Assembly (NCBI RefSeq): GCF_000299875.1
Contig: NZ_AMRK01000007.1
Span: forward strand, 159,953-223,952
DNA length: 64,000 nucleotides
Source: Celeribacter baekdonensis B30
GTDB taxonomy: Bacteria; Pseudomonadota; Alphaproteobacteria; Rhodobacterales; Rhodobacteraceae
Reading direction: 5' to 3'
Shown: one piece after another, positions 19,551 through 29,112 of the stretch
Numbering within the stretch: position 1 is the first letter of the stretch
How the letters are laid out: every line of letters starts with the position of its first letter
Position numbers and translations under genes: made by a program
The notes under the pieces: model-generated
The model's input: only the letters and a program-made list of their open reading frames with translations
Database searches by the model: none
Told to the model about the DNA's origin: nothing

Positions 19551-20233
19551 CATTCCACCGATCCATCAAGATCGCACCATCCATCCTGTCCGCCGATTTC
19601 GCGAATTTCGGGGCGGAAATTCAAGCCATTGAGGCACAGGGTGCCGATTGGGTTCATGTCGATGTCATGGACGGGCATTTCGTGCCCAATCTGACGTTTG
19701 GCCCGATGGCGGTAAAGGCATTTCGCCCACATGTGAAAACCGTCATGGACGTCCACTTGATGATTGCGCCGGTCGATCCTTACATCGACGCCTACGCGGA
19801 TGCCGGAGCGGATATCCTGACCGCCCATGTCGAGGCGGGCCCGCACATCCACCGCACGCTTCAGGCGATCCGCGGCGCGGGCATGAAAGCGGGTGTGGCA
19901 CTCAACCCCGGCACGCCGGCCGAGGCGGTGGCGCATCTGCTGGACCTGACAGACCTGATCTGTGTCATGACGGTGAACCCCGGTTTTGGTGGCCAGAAAT
20001 ACATCGACATGACCGACAAGGTGCGACGCCTGCGCAAGATGATCGGCGACCGTGAAATCCATATCGAGATCGACGGCGGGATGGACCCGACGACCGCACC
20101 AGGAATGGCGCAGGCGGGGGCCGATGTGCTGGTCGCCGGGTCGGCCGTGTTCCGGGGCGGGTCTGTTTCCCAGCCTGGAGTCTATGGCGAAAACATGCGT
20201 GCGATCCGTGATGCGGTGGAGGCGATCCAGTGA
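19547..20233 (+). CDS. cbbE: Ribulose-phosphate 3-epimerase
   Basis: A 228-aa TIM-barrel epimerase with all expected motifs: IAPSILSADFANF, the metal-binding WVHVDVMDGHFVPNLTFG, HLMI, MTVNPGFGGQ and EIDGGM. It interconverts xylulose 5-phosphate and ribulose 5-phosphate, closing the regeneration phase. The start overlaps the stop of the tpi stub as ATGA, suggesting translational coupling. Confidence 0.96.
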   Translation: MTFHRSIKIAPSILSADFANFGAEIQAIEAQGADWVHVDVMDGHFVPNLTFGPMAVKAFRPHVKTVMDVHLMIAPVDPYIDAYADAGADILTAHVEAGPHIHRTLQAIRGAGMKAGVALNPGTPAEAVAHLLDLTDLICVMTVNPGFGGQKYIDMTDKVRRLRKMIGDREIHIEIDGGMDPTTAPGMAQAGADVLVAGSAVFRGGSVSQPGVYGENMRAIRDAVEAIQ

Positions 20234-20322
20234 TCGATCCGAACACGCTGGCTGACCGCGCCTCTGCGTTGCTCGAGGCTCTCTCTGACGCGTTGCACCA
20301 ACACCGCAAAGCCGCGATCTAA
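20230..20322 (+). CDS. Small 30-aa ORF coupled to cbbE
   Basis: A GTG codon overlaps the cbbE stop as GTGA; the frame reads VIDPNTLADRASALLEALSD, continues for 10 more residues and stops. The position mirrors the two deletion stubs upstream, so it may be a third remnant of a lost Calvin-cycle gene or a real small protein. The sequence is amphipathic (Ala/Leu-rich) but I do not recognise the family. Confidence 0.35.
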   Translation: MIDPNTLADRASALLEALSDALHQHRKAAI

Positions 20323-20401
20323 ACGGGAAACGTTGTAACGGCCCATTGATACCGCAGCTTACGCGGCTTGACTGTCCGTTGCGGAAACCCTGGCACGAGC
20401 C

Positions 20402-20690
20402 ATGACCATCATCGGTTGCATCGTTGATCCATCCATTGGGCAGGTCAGCCTTGATGGCGAACAGGTTTATGGCAATCGCTGGCTGCGTGGTGATCTGCGC
20501 CGTCTGCGGCTCGACAAGATCGGTTTTATCTTTCAGGCCCACAACCTGCTGCCCTTCCTGAATGCCACCGATACCGTGGCTTTGGTGTTGCAACTGGCGG
20601 GTAAAAGCCGTGTGCAGGAATTGCTGGAGTATCTTGAGATCGGCCCCCGCGCCCGCGCCATGCCCGCCCTGTTGTCGGGCGCGAGAACGC
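20402..20690 (+). pseudogene. ABC transporter ATPase remnant (LolD/MacB/DevA-like)
   Basis: The frame matches the middle of an ABC ATPase: MTIIGCIVDPSIGQVSLDG, IGFIFQAHNLLPFLNATDTVALVLQLAGK (Q-loop), then a short deletion and EYLEIGPRARAMPALLSG. The Walker A motif upstream is missing, and the match stops exactly at the LSGG signature, so Walker B is gone too. No permease lies next to it. It is a non-functional leftover. Confidence 0.8.
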
Positions 20691-20920
20691 TCTCGTTATT
20701 TCGGACGTCATCGGAATTTGAGATCTTGGGTCGTCTTCATGGACGGGCTACGCCAAGCCTTTGCGGTAGACGTCCTCGCCGTTGTACGGGGTGAATTCAG
20801 AAGGTCAATTTGCGGTGTACCCTCCAAGGGCTGGTATCGGTCCAATGGAGGATATCGGCCGTCGCCTGCGCCGAGGTCCCGATGACACCATGCATTCGGC
20901 TCAAGGATCTTTTCCTTCGA
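20691..20920. other. Non-coding scar region between ABC remnant and nos genes
   Basis: No convincing gene on either strand. The minus strand has a short protein-like run (EFTPYNGEDVYRKGLA then stop, near 20740-20790), which I cannot assign. Probably the eroded junction left when the ABC ATPase gene was cut. Confidence 0.4.
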
Positions 20921-20923
20921 ACA

Positions 20924-20965
20924 TTGTTCCAGCGCAAATAAGGCGTCACACGGCGCACCTAATGT
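20924..20965 (+). promoter_or_regulatory. FNR/NnrR-type promoter of the nos cluster
   Basis: TTG-N8-CAA at 20924-20937 (right half CGCAA) has the spacing of Crp/Fnr-family boxes such as FNR, NnrR or Dnr. A TAATGT -10 element lies at 20960-20965. With the box centred at 20930.5 an activator at -41.5 puts the start site at about 20972, directly at the ATG of the next gene, which has no visible ribosome binding site. This suggests a leaderless, anoxia- or NO-induced transcript. Which regulator binds cannot be told from sequence. Confidence 0.55.
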
Positions 20966-20972
20966 TAGCGCC

Positions 20973-21368
20973 ATGAGACGTTCCTTGATTCTTTCCTTTG
21001 GCGGCCTTATGTTTGGTGGTCTAATGACTGTGTGCCTTGCGCTCGCAACGTCGGCGGCTGGATATTTTCAGGTGGCGCATGAAATTGCGCGCGTCGGGCA
21101 GACCACATTGGTGATCTGCGGCCAAAACGGTCAGGCCGAGGTGACGCTTGATCAAAATGGCACCCCAGTTGATCCTGTGGAGAGCACCTGCGGCCATTGT
21201 ACCCACGGCACTCTGATCTACGGTTTCGATTTGCCGAGCGCCGCTGCATTCCCCCGCAAATCTGTTCAAACACAGTTGGTTGCGGGTCTTGCCGCCGAAA
21301 CAATCCGCTTGATCTCGCGCCAAGCGATAAAAATGCCGCGTGCGCCCCCTAGCAAGGTCATTTCCTGA
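20973..21368 (+). CDS. Small exported DUF2946-like protein heading the nos cluster
   Basis: A 131-aa protein with an N-terminal hydrophobic signal (LILSFGGLMFGGLMTVCLAL), a central VICGQNGQAEVTLDQNG and a CGHCTHG motif. The arrangement, a signal followed by C...L-DG-P...CxxC, resembles DUF2946 proteins seen near copper and nitrous oxide reductase genes. It ends 1 nt before nosR. A periplasmic copper-binding role for NosZ maturation is a plausible inference. A second, unrelated-looking exported Cys-rich protein stands at 599-991 by copA. Confidence 0.65.
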   Translation: MRRSLILSFGGLMFGGLMTVCLALATSAAGYFQVAHEIARVGQTTLVICGQNGQAEVTLDQNGTPVDPVESTCGHCTHGTLIYGFDLPSAAAFPRKSVQTQLVAGLAAETIRLISRQAIKMPRAPPSKVIS

Positions 21369-21369
21369 T

Positions 21370-23604
21370 ATGTTGCCCACACCACGAGACCTAACGATCT
21401 TTCGCTTACTGGCTCCGCTGGCCTTGATGCTGCTGGCGAGTCTTTCGGCCAATCCCGCGCTCTCGCAAACAGCGCCGACTGTGCTTTCACAGTATATATC
21501 TCAGATAAATCCCAATGAAATTGTCGAGGGCAGTGACGCCTTTGGTCCGATTCGTGACGATGTTCCCGTGGCACCTTTGCTACGCCAGGGCGCGGAAATC
21601 GGATATGTTTTCATCACTTCGGATTTCGTCGGAACCACGGGCTATTCTGGAAAACCGATCCATACGATGGTGGCCGTCGATCAAGACGCGCGGGTTCTGG
21701 GCGTCGAACTGATCAAGCATTCCGAGCCGATCGTGTTGATCGGCATTCCTGACAGCAAGATCAAAGCGATGGTGCATGACTATCGCGGCATTGATCTTGT
21801 GGCAGAGGCCCAAGCGCGTGGCTCTGCCCATGATCTTAACATTATTTCGGGCGCGACCGTGACCGTTATGGTGATTGACGACGGTATCATCCGCGCGGGG
21901 CTCAAAGTGGCCCGGGCGTTGGGTCTGGGTGGGTTACAGGCGACGACATCAGCCGACCACAGTTTTGAGATCGACCCAGACGCCACGGCACCAGACAGCT
22001 GGATGGAGATGGAAGGCGATGGCACTGTCAGACGTCTGTCGCTGGACGTGGGGCAAATCAACGCCGCTTTTGCCGCGATGAACGATCCGCGCACCGCCAA
22101 ACGGGCTCTGACAGAGCCGACAGAGGCCACTTTTATCGACATGCAAGCCGCACTGGTCAGCGTGCCCAGCATCGGTAAAGCCATTTTGGGCGACGCGGAA
22201 AACAGCAATCTTCAGGGCTGGTTGGAGCCAGGTGAAAACGCCATCGTCATTGTCGGCCGTGGCCTATATTCCTTTAAGGGATCGGGCTATGTGCGCGGCG
22301 GTATCTTTGACCGGATCGTCCTGATCCAAGACGACGTGACCGTACGTTTTCGCGATCGTGGTCACCGTCGGATGGGGCTCATTGCGGTCGATGACGCACC
22401 AGAGTTTACCGAACGCGATCTGTTCAAAATCCCAGCCGACAGTGGCTTTGATCCAACGTTGCCGTTCCGCATTCAGCTCTTGGTGCACCGCGATGTTGCG
22501 GCCATCGAAAAGGTTTTTACCACGTTTGAACTCAGCTATCAGCTGCCATCACAATACCAACGCAAGACCGTATCTGAACAGCCCACACAATCGACGGCCT
22601 CGGCATCAGGAGAACAGGTCGAAGCCGCTGCGCAATCCGCACTTTGGAAGCGGATTTGGGAAGATAAAACCATCGAAATTGCGGGATTGTTGGCGATGCT
22701 GGCGGTTCTGACGCTGGTGTTCTTTTTCCAGCAATATGTGACACGCTCGGCGCGGTTCTATTTCTGGTTCCGGATGTCATTCCTGACTGTCACTCTGGTG
22801 TTTCTGGGCTGGTACGCCAATGCGCAGCTTTCAGTCGTAAACCTGATGGCACTGTTCGGCGCGTTGGTCACGGATTTTAGCTGGCAGGCGTTCCTGTTGG
22901 ACCCACTGACGTTCATTTTGTGGTTTGCCGTCGCCACAGCGTTGCTGTTCTGGGGACGTGGTGCTTATTGCGGCTGGCTTTGCCCCTTCGGCGCTTTGCA
23001 AGAATTGACCAATCGCATTGGCCGCGCGCTGCACATCCCACAGGTGCAACTGCCGTGGGGGCTGCACGAACGCCTCTGGCCGATCAAATACATGATCTTC
23101 CTCGGGCTGTTCGGGGTCTCGCTCTACTCCATTGAGCAGGCCGAACATTTGGCCGAAATTGAACCGTTCAAGACCGCCATCATTCTGAAATTCATGCGCG
23201 CTTGGCCTTTTGTCGCCTATGTCGCGGCCTTGCTGATCGCGGGACTTTTCGTCGAACGGTTCTTTTGCCGCTATCTGTGCCCGCTGGGCGCGGCGCTGGC
23301 CATCCCGGCGCGACTGCGGATGTTTGACTGGCTGAAACGGTATCATGAATGCGGCAACCCCTGCCAAACCTGTGCCCATGAATGCCCCGTCGATGCGATC
23401 CACCCAACCGGTGAAATCAATCCGAACGAATGCATCAACTGCCTGCACTGTCAGGTGTTGTACCAATCCGAAGCAAAATGCCCCGTTGTCATTAAGAAAA
23501 TGAAACGGCGCGCCAAGGCCAGCTCATCTGATGCGGCTTTGGACGCTCGAATTGCAAATCATCCCAACGTGAAGAACTCAAGAAAGGAGCTTCAAGATGT
23601 CTGA
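21370..23604 (+). CDS. nosR: NosR, membrane FMN/Fe-S protein for N2O reduction
   Basis: A 744-aa membrane protein. After a signal sequence comes a periplasmic FMN-binding domain with the flavinylation motif SGATVTV (about residue 160), a second periplasmic part, then several transmembrane helices from about residue 435 with CGWLCPFGA and CRYLCPLGA, and a cytoplasmic ferredoxin-like tail with [13 protein letters not shown] and CINCLHC motifs for two [4Fe-4S] clusters. It is required for nosZ expression and electron supply. The ATG at 21370 sits right after the previous stop; the longer frame overlaps it. Covalent FMN would be attached by NosX. Confidence 0.95.
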   Translation: MLPTPRDLTIFRLLAPLALMLLASLSANPALSQTAPTVLSQYISQINPNEIVEGSDAFGPIRDDVPVAPLLRQGAEIGYVFITSDFVGTTGYSGKPIHTMVAVDQDARVLGVELIKHSEPIVLIGIPDSKIKAMVHDYRGIDLVAEAQARGSAHDLNIISGATVTVMVIDDGIIRAGLKVARALGLGGLQATTSADHSFEIDPDATAPDSWMEMEGDGTVRRLSLDVGQINAAFAAMNDPRTAKRALTEPTEATFIDMQAALVSVPSIGKAILGDAENSNLQGWLEPGENAIVIVGRGLYSFKGSGYVRGGIFDRIVLIQDDVTVRFRDRGHRRMGLIAVDDAPEFTERDLFKIPADSGFDPTLPFRIQLLVHRDVAAIEKVFTTFELSYQLPSQYQRKTVSEQPTQSTASASGEQVEAAAQSALWKRIWEDKTIEIAGLLAMLAVLTLVFFFQQYVTRSARFYFWFRMSFLTVTLVFLGWYANAQLSVVNLMALFGALVTDFSWQAFLLDPLTFILWFAVATALLFWGRGAYCGWLCPFGALQELTNRIGRALHIPQVQLPWGLHERLWPIKYMIFLGLFGVSLYSIEQAEHLAEIEPFKTAIILKFMRAWPFVAYVAALLIAGLFVERFFCRYLCPLGAALAIPARLRMFDWLKRYHECGNPCQTCAHECPVDAIHPTGEINPNECINCLHCQVLYQSEAKCPVVIKKMKRRAKASSSDAALDARIANHPNVKNSRKELQDV

Positions 23605-25537
23605 TGTGGACAAAAAAGGCCTAAGTCGGCGCGGGTTTATAGGGGCCTCGGCCACCGGTGCTGCACTTTTGGGCGGCACGAGTGGCAGGCTGGGCTTGTT
23701 GGCAGGTGGTGCTGTCGCGGCGACAGCGGCAGGCACCGGCGCAGCGATGGCACAGGCCAGCGATCACCTGAGCCCGGTGCCGGGTGAGTTGGACGATTAC
23801 TATGGCTTCTGGTCCTCGGGCCAAACCGGCGAATTGCGTATCCTTGGCTTCCCGTCCATGCGCGAATTGATGCGGGTGCCCGTGTTCAACCGCTGCTCCG
23901 CGACAGGGTGGGGCCAGACCAACGAAAGCCTCAAGATCCTGACCCAAGACATGATGCCCCAGACCAAGGAATATCTGGCGGCGCAGGGCAAAAAGGTCCA
24001 CGACAACGGCGATTTGCACCACCCGCACATGTCCTTCACCGATGGCACCTATGATGGCCGTTTTATTTTCGTGAACGACAAGGCCAACACCCGTGTGGCC
24101 CGCGTACGTTGTGATGTGATGAAATGCGACAAGATCGTCGACATCCCCAATGCCAAGGCGATCCACGGCCTGCGTCCACAGAAATTCCCGCGGACCGGTT
24201 ATGTGTTTGCCAATGGTGAAGACGAAACGCCAATGGTGAATGACGGGTCTGTACTGGATGAACCGGAAAAATATGTAAACTTTTTCACTGCGCTTGACGG
24301 CGACACGATGGAAATCGCGTGGCAAGTGATGGTGTCGGGCAACCTCGACAACACCGATTGCGACTATCAGGGTAAATATGCCTTTTCGACCTCGTATAAC
24401 TCGGAAATGGGCATGACCCTACCGGAGATGATGGAAGCCGAACGCGACCACGCGGTGGTGTTCAATCTCGCGGAGATCGAAGCAGGTATCGCGGCAGGTG
24501 ATTACATCGAGCTGAACGGCGTCAAGGTGATTGACGGACGTAAAGGCCAAAACAAGAAATACACCCGGTACATTCCGGTGCCCAACAGCCCGCATGGGAT
24601 CAACACGGCACCAGACATGAAGCACGTAGTGATTGCGGGCAAGCTATCGCCGACCTGCACGGTGCTGGATGTGACCAAGCTGGACGCGCTGTTCGAGGAA
24701 GATGCCGATCCGCGCTCGGCTGTGGTGGCTGAGCCGGAGTTGGGTCTGGGTCCACTTCACACCGCATTTGATGGCAAAGGGTTTGCCTATACGACGCTGT
24801 TCCTCGACAGCCAGATCGTAAAGTGGGACATTGCCAAGGCCGTCGAGGCCTACGCTGGCGCAGATGTCGATCCCATCGTCTCGAAGGTCGATGTGCATTA
24901 TCAACCCGGTCACAACCATACCACCATGGGTGAAACCAAGGAAGCAGATGGCAACTGGTTGATTTCACTTAATAAGTTCTCCAAGGACCGGTTCATCAAC
25001 GTTGGCCCGTTGAAGCCCGAAAACGAGCAGATCATCGACATTTCGACCGATGACATGAAGGTGGTACATGACGGGCCAACCTTTGCGGAACCGCATGATG
25101 TGATCCTTGTGCGCCGTGATATCGTCAACCCGGTGGATGTTTGGGATCGCCATGATCCAATGTGGGCTGACGCCCGCGCACAGGCTGAAATCGATGGCAT
25201 CGACATTGATGACTGGCAAGACACGGTCATCCGCGATGGCAATAAGGTTCGGGTGTGGATGTCCAGCCAAGCACCAGAGTTCAGCCTGTCGAGCTTTACC
25301 GTCAAGGAGGGAGACGAGGTGACCGTCTATGTCACCAACCTCGATGACATCGACGATCTGACTCACGGCTTCACTTTGGGCAATCACGGCGTTGCGATGG
25401 AAATCGGGCCGCAGGCGACCGCGTCGGTCACCTTTATCGCCGCAAAACCCGGCGTGTACTGGTACTATTGCCAGTGGTTCTGCCATGCGCTGCACATGGA
25501 AATGCGCGGCCGTATGCTTGTGGAGCCGAAAGCCTGA
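23597..25537 (+). CDS. nosZ: Nitrous-oxide reductase, clade I (Tat-dependent)
   Basis: A 646-aa copper enzyme that reduces N2O to N2 in the periplasm. A twin-arginine motif SRRGFIG (residues 10-16) with Ala-rich stretch marks Tat export, which is the hallmark of clade I. The seven-bladed propeller has His ligands for CuZ in DLHHPHMSF, and the C-terminal cupredoxin carries the CuA motif C-x3-C-x3-H-x2-M ([12 protein letters not shown]). Full length. It overlaps nosR by 8 nt. Confidence 0.97.
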   Translation: MSDVDKKGLSRRGFIGASATGAALLGGTSGRLGLLAGGAVAATAAGTGAAMAQASDHLSPVPGELDDYYGFWSSGQTGELRILGFPSMRELMRVPVFNRCSATGWGQTNESLKILTQDMMPQTKEYLAAQGKKVHDNGDLHHPHMSFTDGTYDGRFIFVNDKANTRVARVRCDVMKCDKIVDIPNAKAIHGLRPQKFPRTGYVFANGEDETPMVNDGSVLDEPEKYVNFFTALDGDTMEIAWQVMVSGNLDNTDCDYQGKYAFSTSYNSEMGMTLPEMMEAERDHAVVFNLAEIEAGIAAGDYIELNGVKVIDGRKGQNKKYTRYIPVPNSPHGINTAPDMKHVVIAGKLSPTCTVLDVTKLDALFEEDADPRSAVVAEPELGLGPLHTAFDGKGFAYTTLFLDSQIVKWDIAKAVEAYAGADVDPIVSKVDVHYQPGHNHTTMGETKEADGNWLISLNKFSKDRFINVGPLKPENEQIIDISTDDMKVVHDGPTFAEPHDVILVRRDIVNPVDVWDRHDPMWADARAQAEIDGIDIDDWQDTVIRDGNKVRVWMSSQAPEFSLSSFTVKEGDEVTVYVTNLDDIDDLTHGFTLGNHGVAMEIGPQATASVTFIAAKPGVYWYYCQWFCHALHMEMRGRMLVEPKA

Positions 25538-26865
25538 TGACACGTCTCGTCCCTCTTGCCTTTGTGTTGATCTTTGCCGCCTTGCCTGCTTTGGCGGACC
25601 GGATTGATGTGCAACCCGGTGACGGTGCGCTAGCGCGCGCGTTGTGGGCGGCACGCGCGGGGGACGAGATCGTTCTCGCATCGGGCCACTATGCGGGCCC
25701 GGTGCATATTGAAATCCCACTGACATTGACTGGCACGACAGGGGCTATCATCGACGCAGGCGGGGTCGGATCTGTCGTTACGGTTGACGCCCCCGATGTA
25801 ACCATTCAATCGCTGACGCTGATCAATTCAGGCCGCGTACATGAGCCGGGAGATGCCGGGGTCAAGCTGACCCAAAAGGCACGCGGTGCGCAGGTGTTGA
25901 ACAACGATCTCAAGGGCAATTTGATTGGTGTCGATATTCATGGTGCCCGTGATGCGCTGGTCCAAGACAACCGGATCGAGGGCCTGCAACTCTCGCGTAT
26001 GAATGATCGTGGAAACGGTGTCTATGTCTGGAATGCACCGGGATCGATCGTCAAAGACAACGACATTCGCTATGGCCGTGATGGGATATTTTCCAACGTG
26101 TCCAAACACAACATCTATCGCGGCAATCTGTTTCGAGACCTGCGCTTTGCTGTGCATTACATGTATACCAATGACAGCGAAATCTCGGGCAATGTCAGTA
26201 TCGGCAACCATCTTGGGTTTGCCATGATGTATTCCGACCGGATCGTGGCGCGTGACAATATCTCGATCAACGACCGCGATTATGGCGTGATGCTGAACTA
26301 TACCAACAAGTCCGATGTTTTTGCCAATCAGGTAAGCGGCGGCGCGGAAAAATGCGCTTTTGTCTATAATTCACACAACAACCTGCTGGCTGAAAACAGC
26401 TTTAATGGCTGCGATATCGGGATTCATTTCACCGCCGGGTCTGAGCGCAACACCGTCACGGGCAATGCTTTTATCGGCAACCACACACAGGTCAAATATG
26501 TTGGCGCAAGTGATGTCGAGTGGAGCTTTGAGGGGCGTGGGAATTTCTGGTCGGATCATCCGTCGTTCGACCTGAACGGAGATGATCGCGCCGACAGCAC
26601 CTATCGCCCCAACGATGTGATGGACCACATCCTGTGGTCTCAACCCGCCGCCAAGCTGCTGATCGGGTCGCCAGCGGTTCAGCTCGTCCGTTGGAGCCAA
26701 GAACAGTTCCCCGCGACCGCGATCGGGGGCGTGATCGACAGTCACCCGCTGATTGTGGCACCCAAGCTGACGATACCACAGAACCTATTGTTACTCGCCC
26801 AATCGACACCACATTGGGCAACCGGAGCAAGCCATGACGATGCTACAGATTTCCAACCTGACTAA
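25537..26865 (+). CDS. nosD: NosD, periplasmic copper-site maturation protein
   Basis: A 442-aa protein with signal peptide (LVPLAFVLIFAALPALA) and right-handed beta-helix (NosD/CASH) repeats, seen as recurrent N-x-I/V and G-N turns such as GNVSIGNHLGFAMMYSDR. It assembles the CuZ site of NosZ with the NosFY transporter. The ATG overlaps the nosZ stop by 1 nt (TGATG); the last 32 nt overlap nosF. Confidence 0.94.
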   Translation: MTRLVPLAFVLIFAALPALADRIDVQPGDGALARALWAARAGDEIVLASGHYAGPVHIEIPLTLTGTTGAIIDAGGVGSVVTVDAPDVTIQSLTLINSGRVHEPGDAGVKLTQKARGAQVLNNDLKGNLIGVDIHGARDALVQDNRIEGLQLSRMNDRGNGVYVWNAPGSIVKDNDIRYGRDGIFSNVSKHNIYRGNLFRDLRFAVHYMYTNDSEISGNVSIGNHLGFAMMYSDRIVARDNISINDRDYGVMLNYTNKSDVFANQVSGGAEKCAFVYNSHNNLLAENSFNGCDIGIHFTAGSERNTVTGNAFIGNHTQVKYVGASDVEWSFEGRGNFWSDHPSFDLNGDDRADSTYRPNDVMDHILWSQPAAKLLIGSPAVQLVRWSQEQFPATAIGGVIDSHPLIVAPKLTIPQNLLLLAQSTPHWATGASHDDATDFQPD

Positions 26866-27724
26866 GCGCTACGGCGGCCAGGCCGCATTGGACAACGTGG
26901 ATTTATCCATCGCGCCGGGCGAACGCGTGGCCTTACTGGGCCACAATGGCGCAGGCAAATCGACGTTGATGAAAATGGTGTTGGGCCTGCTGCCACCGTC
27001 CTCTGGCACCCTCACGATCGCGGGCTACGCACCGGGGTCGCGCAGTGCGCGTGATCTGACCGCTTATCTGCCAGAAAACATCGCCTTTCATCCCGCGCTG
27101 ACAGGACGTGAACAAATCCACCACTTTCTGCGGCTGCGCGGCCGTTCGGCACAAGAAGCGGACGGATTGCTAGCCAAGGTCGGGCTGGCTGATGCAGCCC
27201 GGCGGCGGATCGGGACATATTCAAAAGGCATGCGACAACGTGTTGGCCTCGCGCAGGCGTTAATCGGCAGTCCTGCGCTGATGGTGCTGGACGAACCGAC
27301 AACGGGGCTTGATCCCGTGTCGCGCCGGGAATTTTATGCCTTGCTCGATGAATTGGCCTCGCGCGGTACGGCAATATTGATGTCGTCCCATGCGCTGTCC
27401 GAGGTGGAGGTCCGCACCGACCGCATCGCGATCTTGTCCAAGGGCCGCAAGGTCGCCGACGGATCGCTCAGCAAGCTGCGCAGCGGCGCAGACCTGCCTT
27501 TGACTGTACATATACACCCCCGACAAGGATGTTCACCGCAGATCGTCAGCGTCTTTCCAGAGGCGCGACACGCGGGCGAGATCTTGATAGTGGACTGCAT
27601 GCAGGCCGACAAGCTGGGTATTCTGGCCCGGATCGCGGCCTTGGGCGATATGATACAGGATTTCGACATTCTGCCGCCAAGTCTTGACGACATCTATGTT
27701 CAAATCAGCAGGAGCGCTGCGTGA
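26834..27724 (+). CDS. nosF: NosF, ABC ATPase for NosZ maturation
   Basis: A 296-aa ATPase with Walker A GHNGAGKST (about 37-45), signature YSKGMRQRVG, Walker B LMVLDEPTTGLD and H-loop SSHAL. It powers the NosFY complex that supports NosD. M3 is an alternative start. It overlaps nosD and nosY. Confidence 0.95.
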   Translation: MTMLQISNLTKRYGGQAALDNVDLSIAPGERVALLGHNGAGKSTLMKMVLGLLPPSSGTLTIAGYAPGSRSARDLTAYLPENIAFHPALTGREQIHHFLRLRGRSAQEADGLLAKVGLADAARRRIGTYSKGMRQRVGLAQALIGSPALMVLDEPTTGLDPVSRREFYALLDELASRGTAILMSSHALSEVEVRTDRIAILSKGRKVADGSLSKLRSGADLPLTVHIHPRQGCSPQIVSVFPEARHAGEILIVDCMQADKLGILARIAALGDMIQDFDILPPSLDDIYVQISRSAA

Positions 27725-28551
27725 TGTTGTTGCGCGTGCTTTCCACCTTCCAAATTGAATTTGCCATTGCCCTGCGCAATCGCTGGCTCAGCATCGCGGT
27801 TGTCTTGATGGTGTTGTTTTCTCTGGTTTTGGCCATTGCCGGAGCGGCCCCAACTGGCGCGGTGGGGGCCGATCGCTTGTCCGTCACCGTTGCCAGCCTG
27901 ACGTCTTTGTCGGTTTATTTGGTGCCGTTGATGGCGTTGGTCATCTCATTCGACGCCATCGCCGGAGAGATCGAGCGGGGGACGCTGCCGTTGTATCTGG
28001 CCTATCCGGTCAGCCGGGGCGAATTGCTGGTCGGCAAGCTGTCTGCGCAACTGGTGCTGATTATCGTTGCTGTCTCTCTCGGCTATGGCACAGCAGCGCT
28101 GGTCGCCTTTTGGTTCAGCGGTGGGGACGCAATGGACGGGCTGCCAGCCCTGCTGCGATTGATCTGGACCTCGGTGTTGCTGGGGGCGGTGTTTTTATCG
28201 CTCGGACAGATGATCTCTGGCCTGTCGCGTCGCCCTTCGGCTGCCGCCGGGCTTGCCATTGGGGTATGGTTGGTAACGGTTGTTCTCTACGATCTGGGAC
28301 TTCTGGCGGCCATTGTCGCGGACGATGGCGGGGGTTTCACCACAGATGTGTTCCCATGGTTGTTGGTTGCCAATCCCGCTGACGCTTTCCGGATTTATAA
28401 CTTGGCCGCATCCGACGCGGTTGGCGCGGCGTCCGGCCTCGCGGGAGCGGCGCAATCCATCGCGCTCTGGAAGCCACTGGCATCGCTGCTGGTCTGGGTG
28501 GTTCTGGCCGCTGGTCTTGCACGGGGCGCATTTGAAAGGGTCGAACCATGA
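27721..28551 (+). CDS. nosY: NosY, ABC permease for NosZ maturation
   Basis: A 276-aa membrane protein with about six hydrophobic helices (WLSIAVVLMVLFSLVLAIAG first, LVLIIVAVSLGYGTAALVAF later) and the SFDAIAGEIERGTLPL motif typical of ABC-2 type NosY. GTG at 27721 or ATG at 27724 can start it; either overlaps the nosF stop. It overlaps nosL by 4 nt. Confidence 0.94.
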   Translation: MMLLRVLSTFQIEFAIALRNRWLSIAVVLMVLFSLVLAIAGAAPTGAVGADRLSVTVASLTSLSVYLVPLMALVISFDAIAGEIERGTLPLYLAYPVSRGELLVGKLSAQLVLIIVAVSLGYGTAALVAFWFSGGDAMDGLPALLRLIWTSVLLGAVFLSLGQMISGLSRRPSAAAGLAIGVWLVTVVLYDLGLLAAIVADDGGGFTTDVFPWLLVANPADAFRIYNLAASDAVGAASGLAGAAQSIALWKPLASLLVWVVLAAGLARGAFERVEP

Positions 28552-29111
28552 CGCGGAGTATTTTGATCGCATTGGCGGTGCTGTCGCTGAGCGCGTGCAA
28601 GACAGAAACCGTCGCATTGCCACAGCCGGTTGAGATGTCAGCAGAAGCCGTGGGGTACTATTGTCAGATGGACCTGCTGGAACATGACGGTCCCAAGGGA
28701 CAAATCCACCTTGCAGGGTTGCTTGCCCCGATCTTTTTCTCTCAGGTCAGAGACACAATCGCCTATCTGCACATGCCTGAACAGAGCCACGCCGTAGAGG
28801 TCGCCTATGTTCAGGATATGGCAGATGCGGCAAGTTGGGCCAAACCGGGCGCTTGGATCGCCGCGGACCAAGCTATTTATGTGGTGGGCTCCGATCAAAT
28901 GGGCGGCATGGAAGCCTCTGAGTTCGTACCCTTTTCCAGCAAGGCGGCTGCCGTCGCCTTTACCAAGCGCCACGGCGGTACTTTGCTCCGGTTTGAGGAC
29001 ATCACAGCACAAGATGTATGGGCGGCGGCCGCCGTAGAGCCGGCACCCTCAAATCAATCCGACATTGCCAACCGATTGCGCGCATTGGCCCCCAAAGACA
29101 GGACAAACTGA
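28548..29111 (+). CDS. nosL: NosL, copper-chaperone lipoprotein
   Basis: A 187-aa outer-leaflet lipoprotein with lipobox LSAC (Cys at about residue 17) and the Cu(I)-binding CxM motif in YYCQMDLLEHDGP. Family members deliver copper to NosZ via NosDFY. The C-terminus is longer than in many NosL proteins (RLRALAPKDRTN tail). The start overlaps the nosY stop as ATGA. Confidence 0.93.
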   Translation: MTRSILIALAVLSLSACKTETVALPQPVEMSAEAVGYYCQMDLLEHDGPKGQIHLAGLLAPIFFSQVRDTIAYLHMPEQSHAVEVAYVQDMADAASWAKPGAWIAADQAIYVVGSDQMGGMEASEFVPFSSKAAAVAFTKRHGGTLLRFEDITAQDVWAAAAVEPAPSNQSDIANRLRALAPKDRTN

Positions 29112-29112
29112 T

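Noticed and set aside
19301..20593. Minus-strand frame (430 codons) across tpi stub, cbbE and ABC remnant
   Set aside because: It spans several plus-strand genes and a decayed region; no motif and atypical composition.
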